Shown one piece after another: positions 53,025 through 61,664 of a stretch of 64,000 bases of DNA. Source of the stretch: Acidobacteriota bacterium (GTDB taxonomy: Bacteria; Acidobacteriota; Terriglobia; Terriglobales; Acidobacteriaceae). The stretch's first letter is position 1. Each line of letters begins with the position of its first letter. The position numbers and the translations under genes are program-made. The notes under the pieces were generated by a model that saw nothing but the letters and a program-made list of their open reading frames with translations, was not told the DNA's origin and did not search any database. Where the stretch lies: assembly GCA_021792135.1 (NCBI GenBank), contig JAJYVF010000031.1, positions 1 through 64,000 of the forward strand, read 5' to 3'.

Positions 53025-54116
53025 TTGCCGCAGCAGCGAATCAAGCGTTTGTACCTGATCCCTATCCTTTCCAAGGCCCTCGATATTTTCGAGTTACTGG
53101 AATCGGAGAACAAACCCTTTACGCTGGAAGCTATCTTCCAGCGGTCGCAGATATCGAAGACGAGCATTTACCGGATCCTGAAGACTTTTGTTCATCGCGG
53201 CTATGTCGCGCAGACTTCGGATGGGTCGTACCGGCTTGTCTCGCGGCCGCGGAAGATACGATTTGGGTTTGCGGCAGAGAGCGCGGAGATGCCCTTCTCC
53301 GAGGAGGTGACCAGCAGCCTGAAAGCCGCGGCGGCGTCGTCGGGCGTCGAACTGCTGATTCGCGACAACCGCTACGATGCCGAGACGGCGCTCAGGAACG
53401 CGAAGGAGTTCGTCTCCGAGGGTGTGGATCTGGTGATTGAATTCCAGATTGAGGAGCGGGTCGCGCCGCTGATCGCGCACACGATCGCGACGGCCGGGAT
53501 TCCGCTGATTGCGGTGGATATTCCGCATCCCAGCTCGGTGTATTTCGGGGTGGATAACTTCCAGGTGGGTTTTGAAGCCGGAGAGCTGCTCGCGCGGCAT
53601 GCGATCCATAACTGGAAGGGAAGAGCCGACTGGGTGCTTGGGCTGGATGTGGCCGAAGCGGGCACCTTTGTGCAGAGCCGGATCTCCGGCGCCTTTGAGG
53701 GCGTGCGCTCGCTGCTGCCGGAGCTTAGCCAGAGCGCCTATCTGCGTCTGGACGGCCGAGGAATGCGGCAGACGAGCGCACAGGTCATTGGCGATTTTCT
53801 GCAGCGGCATGCCCGGACGGATCGCATCCTGATTGCGGCGGCCACCGACACGAGCGCACTGGGAGCCCTGCAGAGCATTCGTGAAGCGAATCGGGAGAAG
53901 TACGTGGCGATTGTCGGGCAGGACTGCATACCGGAGGTGCTGGAGGAACTGCGCCAGGGGAAGGGGCCGCTGATCGGATCGGTTTCCCACCAGGCGGAGA
54001 CTTATGGGCCGCGGCTGATCCAGTTAGGCGTGACGCTGCTGCGCGGACATACGGTGCCTCCCTATAACTATGTTCAGCACAAGGTGATCACCCGGGGGAC
54101 GGTGCCCGAGCAGTAA
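53025..54116 (+). CDS. Transcriptional regulator: IclR-type HTH fused to a PBP1 sugar-binding domain
   Basis: The protein has 363 residues. Residues 10-75 match an IclR winged helix (LSKALDIFELLESENKPFTLEAI, then SKTSIYRILKTFVHRGYV). From about 85 to the end is a type I periplasmic-binding-protein fold as in LacI family or ABC sugar receptors (GVDLVIEFQIEERVAPLIA, GIPLIAVDIPHPSSVYFGVDN, AATDTSALGAL, VGQDCIP). The normal IclR effector domain is absent. TTG 53025 is preferred because it has GAGGTGG upstream and lies after the predicted promoter; GTG 53001 is an alternative. It probably senses rhamnose or a derivative and controls the surrounding genes. Confidence 0.78.
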   Translation: MPQQRIKRLYLIPILSKALDIFELLESENKPFTLEAIFQRSQISKTSIYRILKTFVHRGYVAQTSDGSYRLVSRPRKIRFGFAAESAEMPFSEEVTSSLKAAAASSGVELLIRDNRYDAETALRNAKEFVSEGVDLVIEFQIEERVAPLIAHTIATAGIPLIAVDIPHPSSVYFGVDNFQVGFEAGELLARHAIHNWKGRADWVLGLDVAEAGTFVQSRISGAFEGVRSLLPELSQSAYLRLDGRGMRQTSAQVIGDFLQRHARTDRILIAAATDTSALGALQSIREANREKYVAIVGQDCIPEVLEELRQGKGPLIGSVSHQAETYGPRLIQLGVTLLRGHTVPPYNYVQHKVITRGTVPEQ

Positions 54117-54147
54117 TCAGCTTCGTTGCGGGATGCGGCCGAGGGGT

Positions 54148-55320
54148 TCAGCTCACCCGGCGCAGGATACAGTCCGGATTCAGGGTGACTCCAAAGCCGG
54201 GTGCATCCGGCAGCTTCATGGCGCCGTTCTGCGGGATGGGTTCGTCGAGCAGCAGAGGCGAAAACATGGGAATGACGCGGTCGGCCTGCGGCGCCATCAT
54301 GAGGAATTCCGCGAATGGGCTGTTGTGGCGGGTGATGGAGAAATGGTAGCTGTAAACGCTGGAGCCATGCGGCACGACCATGACACCCTGAGCGTCGGCC
54401 AGGGCAGAGATTTTGATAAGTTCGGTGAGGCCGCCGCACCAGCCCACATCGGGCTGCAGGATATCGGCGCAATGCATATCGAGAAGCATGCGAAAGCCCC
54501 AGCGCGTGGCTTCGTGTTCTCCGGTGGTGAGCAGCATGCCGGGAGGCAGACCGCGGCGTAATTCCGCATAGCCCCAGTAGTCGTCCGGGGGCAGAGGCTC
54601 CTCGATCCACTTCAGGTCGAACTGGGCCGCAGCGCGGGCCAGGCGCCGGGCGTACTCCGGTGTCAGGCTCATCCAGCAGTCGTACATGAGCCAGAAATCG
54701 GGGGTGGTGCGGGAGCGCATCTGCCCGAGCAGGGAGAGGTTTTTCCTGAGTCCCTCGTCGCCTTCGGCGGGCGCGTGATGGAGGGGCAGCTTGCCGCCGA
54801 TGAAGCCCAGTTCGCGGGCCAGGTCGGGTCGGGCACCGGTCGCGTAGAAGACGATCTGATCGCGGACGGCTCCGCCCAGCAGATGATAGACAGGCTCCTG
54901 GCGCAGCTTACCGAGGAGATCCCAGAGGGCGAGATCGACGCAGCTGATGGCGTTGAGCACCAGCCCCTTGCGGCCGTAGAAAAGCGAAGACAGGTACATC
55001 TGGTCCCAGAGCAGTTCCACATTCGCGGGATCGGCGCCGACGAGAAAGCGGGAAAGATGCCGTTCGACAATCCAGGCTGCGGGCTCTCCTCCGGTGCTGA
55101 CCGCAAAGCCGACGACGCCGTTGTCGGCTTCCAGCTCAACGACCAGAGTGCCGAGCACATTCAGGCCGAAAGACTGGCGGCTGGCGCGGTAGCGCGGATA
55201 CTTTGCCATAGGCGTGGCGATATGGTCATCAATCCAGTGATCCGGAGCCTGGTCGTGATAGTCGGCTCCGCCACCCTGTACGAAGCAGGCGCGCACCTCG
55301 CGAATCTTTGTGCTCTTCAT
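54148..55320 (-). CDS. rhmD: L-rhamnonate dehydratase (enolase superfamily)
   Basis: The 390-residue protein shows the rhamnonate dehydratase signature [17 protein letters not shown] and [13 protein letters not shown]. Metal ligands are in [18 protein letters not shown] and TTGEHE, and the catalytic Asp/His region is [10 protein letters not shown] and VPHGSS. It dehydrates L-rhamnonate to 2-keto-3-deoxy-L-rhamnonate. ATG 55320 sits at the family start. It forms a minus-strand unit with the MFS transporter gene, 11 bases away. Confidence 0.88.
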   Translation of the reverse strand: MKSTKIREVRACFVQGGGADYHDQAPDHWIDDHIATPMAKYPRYRASRQSFGLNVLGTLVVELEADNGVVGFAVSTGGEPAAWIVERHLSRFLVGADPANVELLWDQMYLSSLFYGRKGLVLNAISCVDLALWDLLGKLRQEPVYHLLGGAVRDQIVFYATGARPDLARELGFIGGKLPLHHAPAEGDEGLRKNLSLLGQMRSRTTPDFWLMYDCWMSLTPEYARRLARAAAQFDLKWIEEPLPPDDYWGYAELRRGLPPGMLLTTGEHEATRWGFRMLLDMHCADILQPDVGWCGGLTELIKISALADAQGVMVVPHGSSVYSYHFSITRHNSPFAEFLMMAPQADRVIPMFSPLLLDEPIPQNGAMKLPDAPGFGVTLNPDCILRRVS

Positions 55321-55331
55321 GCATGAACCTT

Positions 55332-56678
55332 TCAGCTTTGAACAGGGGAGACCGGGGCTAAGGTGGCCCTGGGTTTTCTGATAGCCACGGTGACCAGCGC
55401 AGCCAGCACGCTGATTGCGGCGAGGAGAAATAATCCTGCGCGCTGCGATGCGAAGGCCGAGTCGGCCCATGCCCGCAGATTGGGGGCGAAGAAGCCGCCC
55501 AGATTGCCGACCGCATTGATGAGGGCAAGCCCTGCGGCCGCGGCGCGGTCTGTCAGGTAATTCGAGGGAAAGGTCCAGAAGATGGGCTGCGCGGCAAAGA
55601 AGCCGGAGGCCGCGATGCACAGGGCGATGAAGCCAATGTAAGGACCGGCGCTGGCGAGCAGGAATCCGGCAAGCCCGGCGAGCAGCAGCGTGATGGCCGC
55701 GAGAGCGCGATGGGTGCGGCGGCGGTCGGCGAGGCGGGGAATCGCGAGGGCGGCGAAAAAGGCACACACCCAGGGGATGGCGGCTGCGATGCCGATGGTC
55801 CAGACGCCGGAATGGGGAAACATGGAGGAGATTTCGCTGGGCAGATAAAAGACTACGCCGTAGACGCCGATCTGGATGAGGAAATAGAGGAGCGTGTAGT
55901 GGAGAACCCGCCAATCGCGCAGCATGGGCATGATCTCCGAGGGCCGGTGAAACGAATCGCTGTCCTTCTCCCTGGCGAGGGCGTGGAGGAGAGCCTGCTT
56001 TTCGTCCGCGCTGAGCCACGAGGCCTCAGAGGGGCCGTTATCCAGATACCAGAAGGACCAGACGCCGACACCAACCGCCACCAGGCCTTCGAGGAGGAAC
56101 ATCCATTGCCAGTTCCGGAGACCGCCGCTGAAACGCATGTGGAGCAGCCAGGTGGAAACAGGGCCGCCGATGCTCAGGGCCAGCGGAGCGCCGAAGTAGA
56201 AGATTCCGAGCACCTGTCCGCGAACACGGTGGGGAAACCAGTAGGTCAGATAGAGGATGACGCCTGGGAAGAAACCCGCCTCAGCGGCGCCGAGCATAAG
56301 CCGCGCGAAGTAAAAGGACCGGCTGCCATGGACGAAGAGAGTGGCGGTGGAGATCAGCCCCCAGGTGACCATGATGCGTGCCAGCCATCGCTTTGCGCCG
56401 ACTTTGTGGAGCATGAGATTACTGGGGATTTCGAGCACGCCGTAGCTGATGAAGAACAGGCCCGCCGCCAGCGCGTAGGTGTGCGCGGAGATGCCGAGAT
56501 TCGCCTCAAGCGCATTTCTCGCGAACGCAATGTTGGAGCGATCGAGGAAGGCGATGATGTACATCAGCAGGAGGAAGGGCATCAGCCGCCGGCGGGCGCG
56601 CACCAGCGCCTGGTCCAGCGTGGATGGCTGGGGCGTCTCATCGGAAAACTGCAAGGGCTCGCCCTTTCTGGATTGCAT
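55332..56678 (-). CDS. MFS transporter, anion:cation symporter (RhmT-like) family
   Basis: The 448-residue transporter has twelve predicted helices. The first is [22 protein letters not shown], which carries the ACS-family DRSNI motif, and [20 protein letters not shown] is the loop 4-5 signature. ACS members carry organic and sugar acids. Beside rhamnonate dehydratase, uptake of L-rhamnonate or a similar acid is the best guess. ATG 56678 is chosen; the frame is open 26 codons further without hydrophobic or conserved content. Confidence 0.82.
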   Translation of the reverse strand: MQSRKGEPLQFSDETPQPSTLDQALVRARRRLMPFLLLMYIIAFLDRSNIAFARNALEANLGISAHTYALAAGLFFISYGVLEIPSNLMLHKVGAKRWLARIMVTWGLISTATLFVHGSRSFYFARLMLGAAEAGFFPGVILYLTYWFPHRVRGQVLGIFYFGAPLALSIGGPVSTWLLHMRFSGGLRNWQWMFLLEGLVAVGVGVWSFWYLDNGPSEASWLSADEKQALLHALAREKDSDSFHRPSEIMPMLRDWRVLHYTLLYFLIQIGVYGVVFYLPSEISSMFPHSGVWTIGIAAAIPWVCAFFAALAIPRLADRRRTHRALAAITLLLAGLAGFLLASAGPYIGFIALCIAASGFFAAQPIFWTFPSNYLTDRAAAAGLALINAVGNLGGFFAPNLRAWADSAFASQRAGLFLLAAISVLAALVTVAIRKPRATLAPVSPVQS

Positions 56679-56915
56679 TCGTTTCGATTTTCGGCGGCAC
56701 GCGCCCCTCGGGATCAGCCACGGCCGGGTTTTCAGGCAACAGGCAAACTGTATCACCCGGGGACAGCGGCTGGGCGAGGGAGGGCGACAGGCGCGAATGT
56801 GCGAACCCGGGCAGCGACGGACATTCGAACCGGGGCAGCCATTTTGCGGGGAGAACGTCTTGACAGCGAAGGAAGCCGTTAAGTAGGCTTGCGGGGATTA
56901 AATTATTCCCCAATA

Positions 56916-56930
56916 GAAACATGATGTTTC
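56916..56930. promoter_or_regulatory. Perfect palindrome between the MFS and lactonase genes
   Basis: GAAACATGATGTTTC has 7-bp arms around one central base and sits 30 bases before the amidohydrolase start in an AT-rich patch. CAATAG overlaps its left edge (56911-56916). It looks like an operator for the divergent genes. No regulator has been shown to bind. Confidence 0.45.
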
Positions 56931-56960
56931 GGGAAAACCGACCCCGCCGCCGGAGGGCCA

Positions 56961-57923
56961 ATGAATCGACGCGAGGCGCTGAAGTTCGGAGTGGGAGCCG
57001 CCCTGGGCTGTGCGATGGACGGTCTGGCGATGAACCGCGACTCGATGCCGATCATCGACAGCCATATTCACCTGTTTGACACGTCCCGTCCGGGCGGGGT
57101 TCCCTGGCCTGAAAAGACCGATGTTGCCATTTACAAGCCGGCGCTTCCGGACCGCTACGCGCGCATTGCCGAGCCGCTCGGGGTGGTGGGGGCGATTGCA
57201 ATCGAGGCATCGCCGCTGAAGAGCGACAACGACTGGGTGCTGCGCCAGGCGGCGGATCACCCCATTCTTGTGGGCTTTATCGGGGATCTGATTCCGGGCA
57301 CGCCGTCCTTCCCGCGAGACCTGGACCGGCTGAGGCAGAATCCGATCTTTCTGGGAATTCGGTACGGGAATTTGTGGAACCGGGATTTGCTGACCGATCT
57401 GAAGAAACCGGGCTTTCTCGAGGATGTGCGGAGGCTTGCGGCCGAGGGGCTGACGATGGACAGCGCCAACCCCGATCCGGCGCTGATCCGAGCAATCCTC
57501 GAGGTTTCGCAGAGCGTGCCGGAATTGCGGATCGTCATCGACCATCTGCCGAATGCAACGTTGCCGAACGACGCGGGGGTTCTGAAGGAATACCGGGCGA
57601 ATCTGCAGAAGTTAGCACAGAATTCCGCAATTTATATGAAGTTATCGGAGATTCCGGAGAGGCACGGCAGCCGGGTGCCTGCGGATGTGGGTTTTTATCA
57701 GCATAAGCTCGATGTGCTCTGGGACATCTTCGGAGAAGACCACATTCTGTACGGAAGCGACTGGCCGAACAGCGACCACCTGCTGAGCTATGCGGCGACG
57801 CTGAGAATCGCTCGCGGTTATGCAGAGGAGAAAGGAAAGGCCGCCACGGAGAAGGTCTTCTGGAAAAACTCCATCGCAGCATACCGCTGGCGCCCGCGCA
57901 GGGCCGACCAGCGCAATCTCTAG
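56961..57923 (+). CDS. Exported amidohydrolase, sugar-lactonase-like
   Basis: The 320-residue protein starts with NRREALKFGVGAALG, a Tat-like signal, then the TIM-barrel hydrolase with metal site DSHIHLFD, ARIAEPLGVVGAIAIEA, the ligand His in IDHLPNA and YGSDWPNSD. It belongs to COG3618, which includes L-rhamnono- and L-fuconolactonases. In this cluster hydrolysis of L-rhamnono-1,4-lactone is likely, giving the substrate of the dehydratase. Export to the periplasm would be unusual for that job. Confidence 0.75.
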   Translation: MNRREALKFGVGAALGCAMDGLAMNRDSMPIIDSHIHLFDTSRPGGVPWPEKTDVAIYKPALPDRYARIAEPLGVVGAIAIEASPLKSDNDWVLRQAADHPILVGFIGDLIPGTPSFPRDLDRLRQNPIFLGIRYGNLWNRDLLTDLKKPGFLEDVRRLAAEGLTMDSANPDPALIRAILEVSQSVPELRIVIDHLPNATLPNDAGVLKEYRANLQKLAQNSAIYMKLSEIPERHGSRVPADVGFYQHKLDVLWDIFGEDHILYGSDWPNSDHLLSYAATLRIARGYAEEKGKAATEKVFWKNSIAAYRWRPRRADQRNL

Positions 57924-57993
57924 CCAGTTCATGTCCAGTTCAGACATCGGGCAACAATTCAGAGGCCAGCAGTCCGGAACGGGAGGGAGCACG

Positions 57994-60900
57994 ATGAAAG
58001 AGCAGGGGCGTATCGCGGCAGTCATTCAGGGCCGAGCGCTTGTTTCGGCACTTACTGTGCTGCTAATGGGAGCCTGCGTGGCGACGGCACAAACCTCGCC
58101 CGATCCACTGCTGAGAGGGTTCGAGAACCCTCCTAACAGCGCGCGGCCGCGGGTGTGGTGGCACTGGATGAACGGGAACATTACCGAGGAGGGTATCAAG
58201 CTCGATCTCCAATGGATGCACAACGCCGGTCTGGGGGGATTCCAGAATTTCGACGCGGCGCTGGCTACGCCGCAGGTGGTGAAGAAGCGGCTCGTCTACA
58301 TGACTCCCGCCTGGCAGGATGCCTTCCGGTATGCGACCAATCTGGCCCAGCAGTACGGCTTCGAAGAGGCAATTGCGGGCTCGCCGGGATGGAGCGAAAC
58401 CGGCGGGCCCTGGGTGCCTCCTTCGCAGGGAATGAAGAAGTATGTGTGGAGCGAAACCTACGTTGAGGGCGGGAAGCCGTTTACGGGTACGCTCGCGCAT
58501 CCTCCATCGAATACCGGCGCCTTTCAGGACCTGGGCATACACGATGCTCTCTCCGCGCCCAGAGGCGCGAAGCCCGTTCCGCAGTACTTTGCCGATTCGG
58601 TGGTCGTCGCCTATCGGAGACCGGCAGACGATGTTTCGACTGAGTCTCTTCATCCGACGATGACAGCCAGCGGCGGCTCGCCGGATTTTGCCATGCTGGC
58701 GGATGGCGATCTGGAGAAGACGACGGAGTTACCGATCCCGCCGAAGGGGCAGAGCTCGTGGATTCAATATGAGTTTGCGAAGCCAGAGACGATCCGCGCC
58801 TTCACGATCGTGACGACCCGGCTGAGCACTCTGATCACCGCTATTACCGGCGTGACGAATCCGGAGGAGTCGCTCGAAGCCAGCGACGACGGGCAGAATT
58901 TTCGAAAGGTTGTCACGGTACCCGAGGGAGGAGATCCCGAGTACACGCTATCTTTCGCGCCGGTGACAGCAAAATACTTTCGAGTGGTGTTTACGCCCAC
59001 GCCGCCTCCCCCGCTGCCGGCATGGGCGCGCAACATCAATCCGCATTCTCTCGGCATTCCCGTTCCGCCCACTCCGAAGAGCTACAAGATCGCGGAGATG
59101 GTGCTGCATCCGGGCGCGCGCGTGAACCGCTTTGAGGAGAAGGCAGCCTTCGTGCCGGTGCCCGATCTTTACGAGTTCGCGACTCCGGAAGTGCCGGCAT
59201 CGGAGGCCATACGGAAGCAGGACGTTATCAATCTCACCAGCAGGATGCGCCCCGACGGAAGCCTCGACTGGACGCCGCCGCCCGGCCACTGGGTGGTGCT
59301 GCGTTTCGGCTATTCGCTGCTGGGGATCACCAATCATCCGGCCACGGCGGAGGCGACCGGTCTGGAAGTGGATAAGCTGAACCGGACCTATGTCAGGAAC
59401 TACATGAATAACTACCTCGACAGCTATAAGAACACCGTCGGGGCCAACATGATGGGCGCGCATGGAATCGAGTATGTCATCACCGACAGCTGGGAGGCGG
59501 GCTCGCAGAACTGGACCGACGATATGATCGCGCAGTTCCGCAGGAGACGCGGTTACGATCCTGTGCCGTGGATGCCCGTGCTGACCGGCGAAATCGTGCA
59601 GAGCGCAGCTGCCAGCGACCGCTTCCTGTGGGATTTCCGGAAGACGATTGCCGATCTGATCGCCGATGAACACTACGGTCAGTTGGAAGCTTCGCTGAAA
59701 GAGCGCGGAATGGGCCACTACGGCGAGTCGCATGAAAGCGGGCGGGCCTTCGTCGGGGACGGCATGGAAGTGAAGAAGATGGACGATGTGCCGATGGGGG
59801 CCATGTGGACCCAGATGCCTGGTGTCAATCACGTCCAGTACGATTACAACGCAGACGATCGCGAATCTGCCGCAGTGGCCCATATTTATGGGCAGAACCT
59901 GGCCGCGGCGGAGTCGATGACCGCGGCGGGCGGTGCCTGGATGTGGTCGCCGGCGACGCTGAAGCCGACTGCCGATCAGGAGTTCATCAACGGCATCAAT
60001 CGCTTCGTGATCCACGAGTCGGCGCATCAGCCGCTTGTCGGGCCGCACACCGCGCCGGGGCTGACGCTGGGGCCTTTCGGGCAGTGGTTCAATCGCAATG
60101 AGACCTGGGCGGATGAAGCCAGGCCGTGGGTCGATTATCTGGCTCGTACCAGCTATCTCCTGCAGGAGGGGCGGTTTGCCGCGGACCTGGTCTACTTCTA
60201 TGGCGAGGATTCCAATCTGACGGCCATTTTTCATGAGAAGGCGCCCAATGTTCCGGCGACCTATGGGTTCGATTACATCAACGCCGATGCTCTGATCCAC
60301 GAGTTATCGGTGCGGGACGGCCGCATTACCACAAAGAGCGGCATGAGTTATCGCGTACTGGGGCTCGATCCGTACAGCGAACATATGTCGCTGCCCGTGC
60401 TGCGGGCGATCCGCCAGCTTGTGGAGGACGGGGCGGTGGTCGCAGGGCCGAAGCCGATCGATGACCCGAGTCTTGCCGACGACCAGGCGGAGTTTCACAG
60501 GCTGGACAATGAACTCTTCGGTCAGGGGACCGGCGTACATAAAGTGGGGAAGGGCACGGTGTATGCGGGAGAGGATCTGAACAGCGTCTTCCAGCAGCTG
60601 CAGATTCCTCCGGACTTCGACTATCCCGGACCGAGGCAGGGCCAGGGGATTCAGTTTGTCCACCGGATCCTGCCGGATGGCGGCCTCTATTTCCTCGATA
60701 ACCGGAGCGATCAGGGGGTATCTGTCGATGCCAGCTTCCGGGTAACCGGAAAAGCTCCGGAATTCTGGCATGCGGAGACGGGGAAATCCGAGCCCGCTTC
60801 GTACACAATTTCCAGCGGCAGAACCACGGTGCCGATCCACCTCGAAGCGTGGGGGACTGTATTTGTGGTGTTCCGCAAGCCGGCATCGGGGCAGTCGCGC

Positions 60901-61413
60901 GAGCTGCCGAAGGTGACGGAACGCGATCTGAAGACGGTTGAGGGACCCTGGGAGGTCAGCTTCCAGCCAGACCGGGGCGCACCTGCCTCGATCACCTTCG
61001 ATCACCTGATTTCGTGGCCGGACAGCTCCGATGCCGGCGTGAAGTATTTCTCGGGAACGGGGACCTATCAGAAGACTGTCCAGGCGCCGTCAGACTGGTT
61101 CAGCAACGGCAGCCATATCTGGATCGACCTCGGGGAGGTGAAGAACCTGGCCGATGTGACGGTCAATGGCAAGGACCTCGGCGTCGTCTGGCACGCTCCC
61201 TACAGGGTCGATGTCACCTCGGCTCTCAAACCAGGAACCAATGAGGTGACGATTGCCGTGACCAATGCCTGGGTGAACCGGCTGATCGGCGATCAGCAGC
61301 CGGGAGCGACGAAGTATACCTATGCGGACGTGAAACCGTACCGTGCAGACTCACCGCTGTTGCCGTCCGGCCTGATCGGTCCAGTGCGGTTCACGATGAC
61401 CTCCACGCAATAG
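57994..61413 (+). CDS. GH106 alpha-L-rhamnosidase
   Basis: The protein has 1139 residues, with a signal sequence (hydrophobic to MGACVATAQ, possibly lipidated at the Cys). The GH106 core begins RPRVWWHWMNGNITEEGIKLDLQWM and has AIAGSPGWSETGGPW, a likely active-site region VITDSWEAGSQNW and GHYGESHESG. It includes an F5/8-type insert (about 220-360) and ends in a galactosidase-like jelly-roll (DLGEVKNLADVTVNGKDLGVVW). It would free L-rhamnose from plant or pectic glycans in the periplasm or at the surface. ATG 57994 follows GGGAGGGAG. Confidence 0.87.
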   Translation: MKEQGRIAAVIQGRALVSALTVLLMGACVATAQTSPDPLLRGFENPPNSARPRVWWHWMNGNITEEGIKLDLQWMHNAGLGGFQNFDAALATPQVVKKRLVYMTPAWQDAFRYATNLAQQYGFEEAIAGSPGWSETGGPWVPPSQGMKKYVWSETYVEGGKPFTGTLAHPPSNTGAFQDLGIHDALSAPRGAKPVPQYFADSVVVAYRRPADDVSTESLHPTMTASGGSPDFAMLADGDLEKTTELPIPPKGQSSWIQYEFAKPETIRAFTIVTTRLSTLITAITGVTNPEESLEASDDGQNFRKVVTVPEGGDPEYTLSFAPVTAKYFRVVFTPTPPPPLPAWARNINPHSLGIPVPPTPKSYKIAEMVLHPGARVNRFEEKAAFVPVPDLYEFATPEVPASEAIRKQDVINLTSRMRPDGSLDWTPPPGHWVVLRFGYSLLGITNHPATAEATGLEVDKLNRTYVRNYMNNYLDSYKNTVGANMMGAHGIEYVITDSWEAGSQNWTDDMIAQFRRRRGYDPVPWMPVLTGEIVQSAAASDRFLWDFRKTIADLIADEHYGQLEASLKERGMGHYGESHESGRAFVGDGMEVKKMDDVPMGAMWTQMPGVNHVQYDYNADDRESAAVAHIYGQNLAAAESMTAAGGAWMWSPATLKPTADQEFINGINRFVIHESAHQPLVGPHTAPGLTLGPFGQWFNRNETWADEARPWVDYLARTSYLLQEGRFAADLVYFYGEDSNLTAIFHEKAPNVPATYGFDYINADALIHELSVRDGRITTKSGMSYRVLGLDPYSEHMSLPVLRAIRQLVEDGAVVAGPKPIDDPSLADDQAEFHRLDNELFGQGTGVHKVGKGTVYAGEDLNSVFQQLQIPPDFDYPGPRQGQGIQFVHRILPDGGLYFLDNRSDQGVSVDASFRVTGKAPEFWHAETGKSEPASYTISSGRTTVPIHLEAWGTVFVVFRKPASGQSRELPKVTERDLKTVEGPWEVSFQPDRGAPASITFDHLISWPDSSDAGVKYFSGTGTYQKTVQAPSDWFSNGSHIWIDLGEVKNLADVTVNGKDLGVVWHAPYRVDVTSALKPGTNEVTIAVTNAWVNRLIGDQQPGATKYTYADVKPYRADSPLLPSGLIGPVRFTMTSTQ

Positions 61414-61579
61414 AGGCGGGTGCGACCGGGCGGATACGGTGCCGGATCCGTCGGGCGATCCCCGGCGGAAGAGCGGCGGGCCGCTGATTCGCCGCCCCTG
61501 GCGGATTCGAGAGGCTGCGGCTCAGCAGCCCGCACCGCAGCGGGGCAGCCCCGGTATCTATACCTGGATATTAGCCGAC

Positions 61580-61609
61580 TTGACAATAGCTCTCTCGGGC
61601 CTCTATTGT
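61580..61609 (+). promoter_or_regulatory. Promoter of the second TonB receptor with inverted repeat
   Basis: Consensus -35 TTGACA (61580-61585), 18 bases, and -10 TATTGT (61604-61609). The same DNA holds a perfect inverted repeat ACAATAG (61583-61589)/CTATTGT (61603-61609) with 13 bases between, so a protein bound there would cover both promoter boxes. Confidence 0.6.
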
Positions 61610-61664
61610 GTCCCACTGGTAAAGCTTTTCAATACCGAATAGTGGATCTGAGGAGGAGGGCAGC

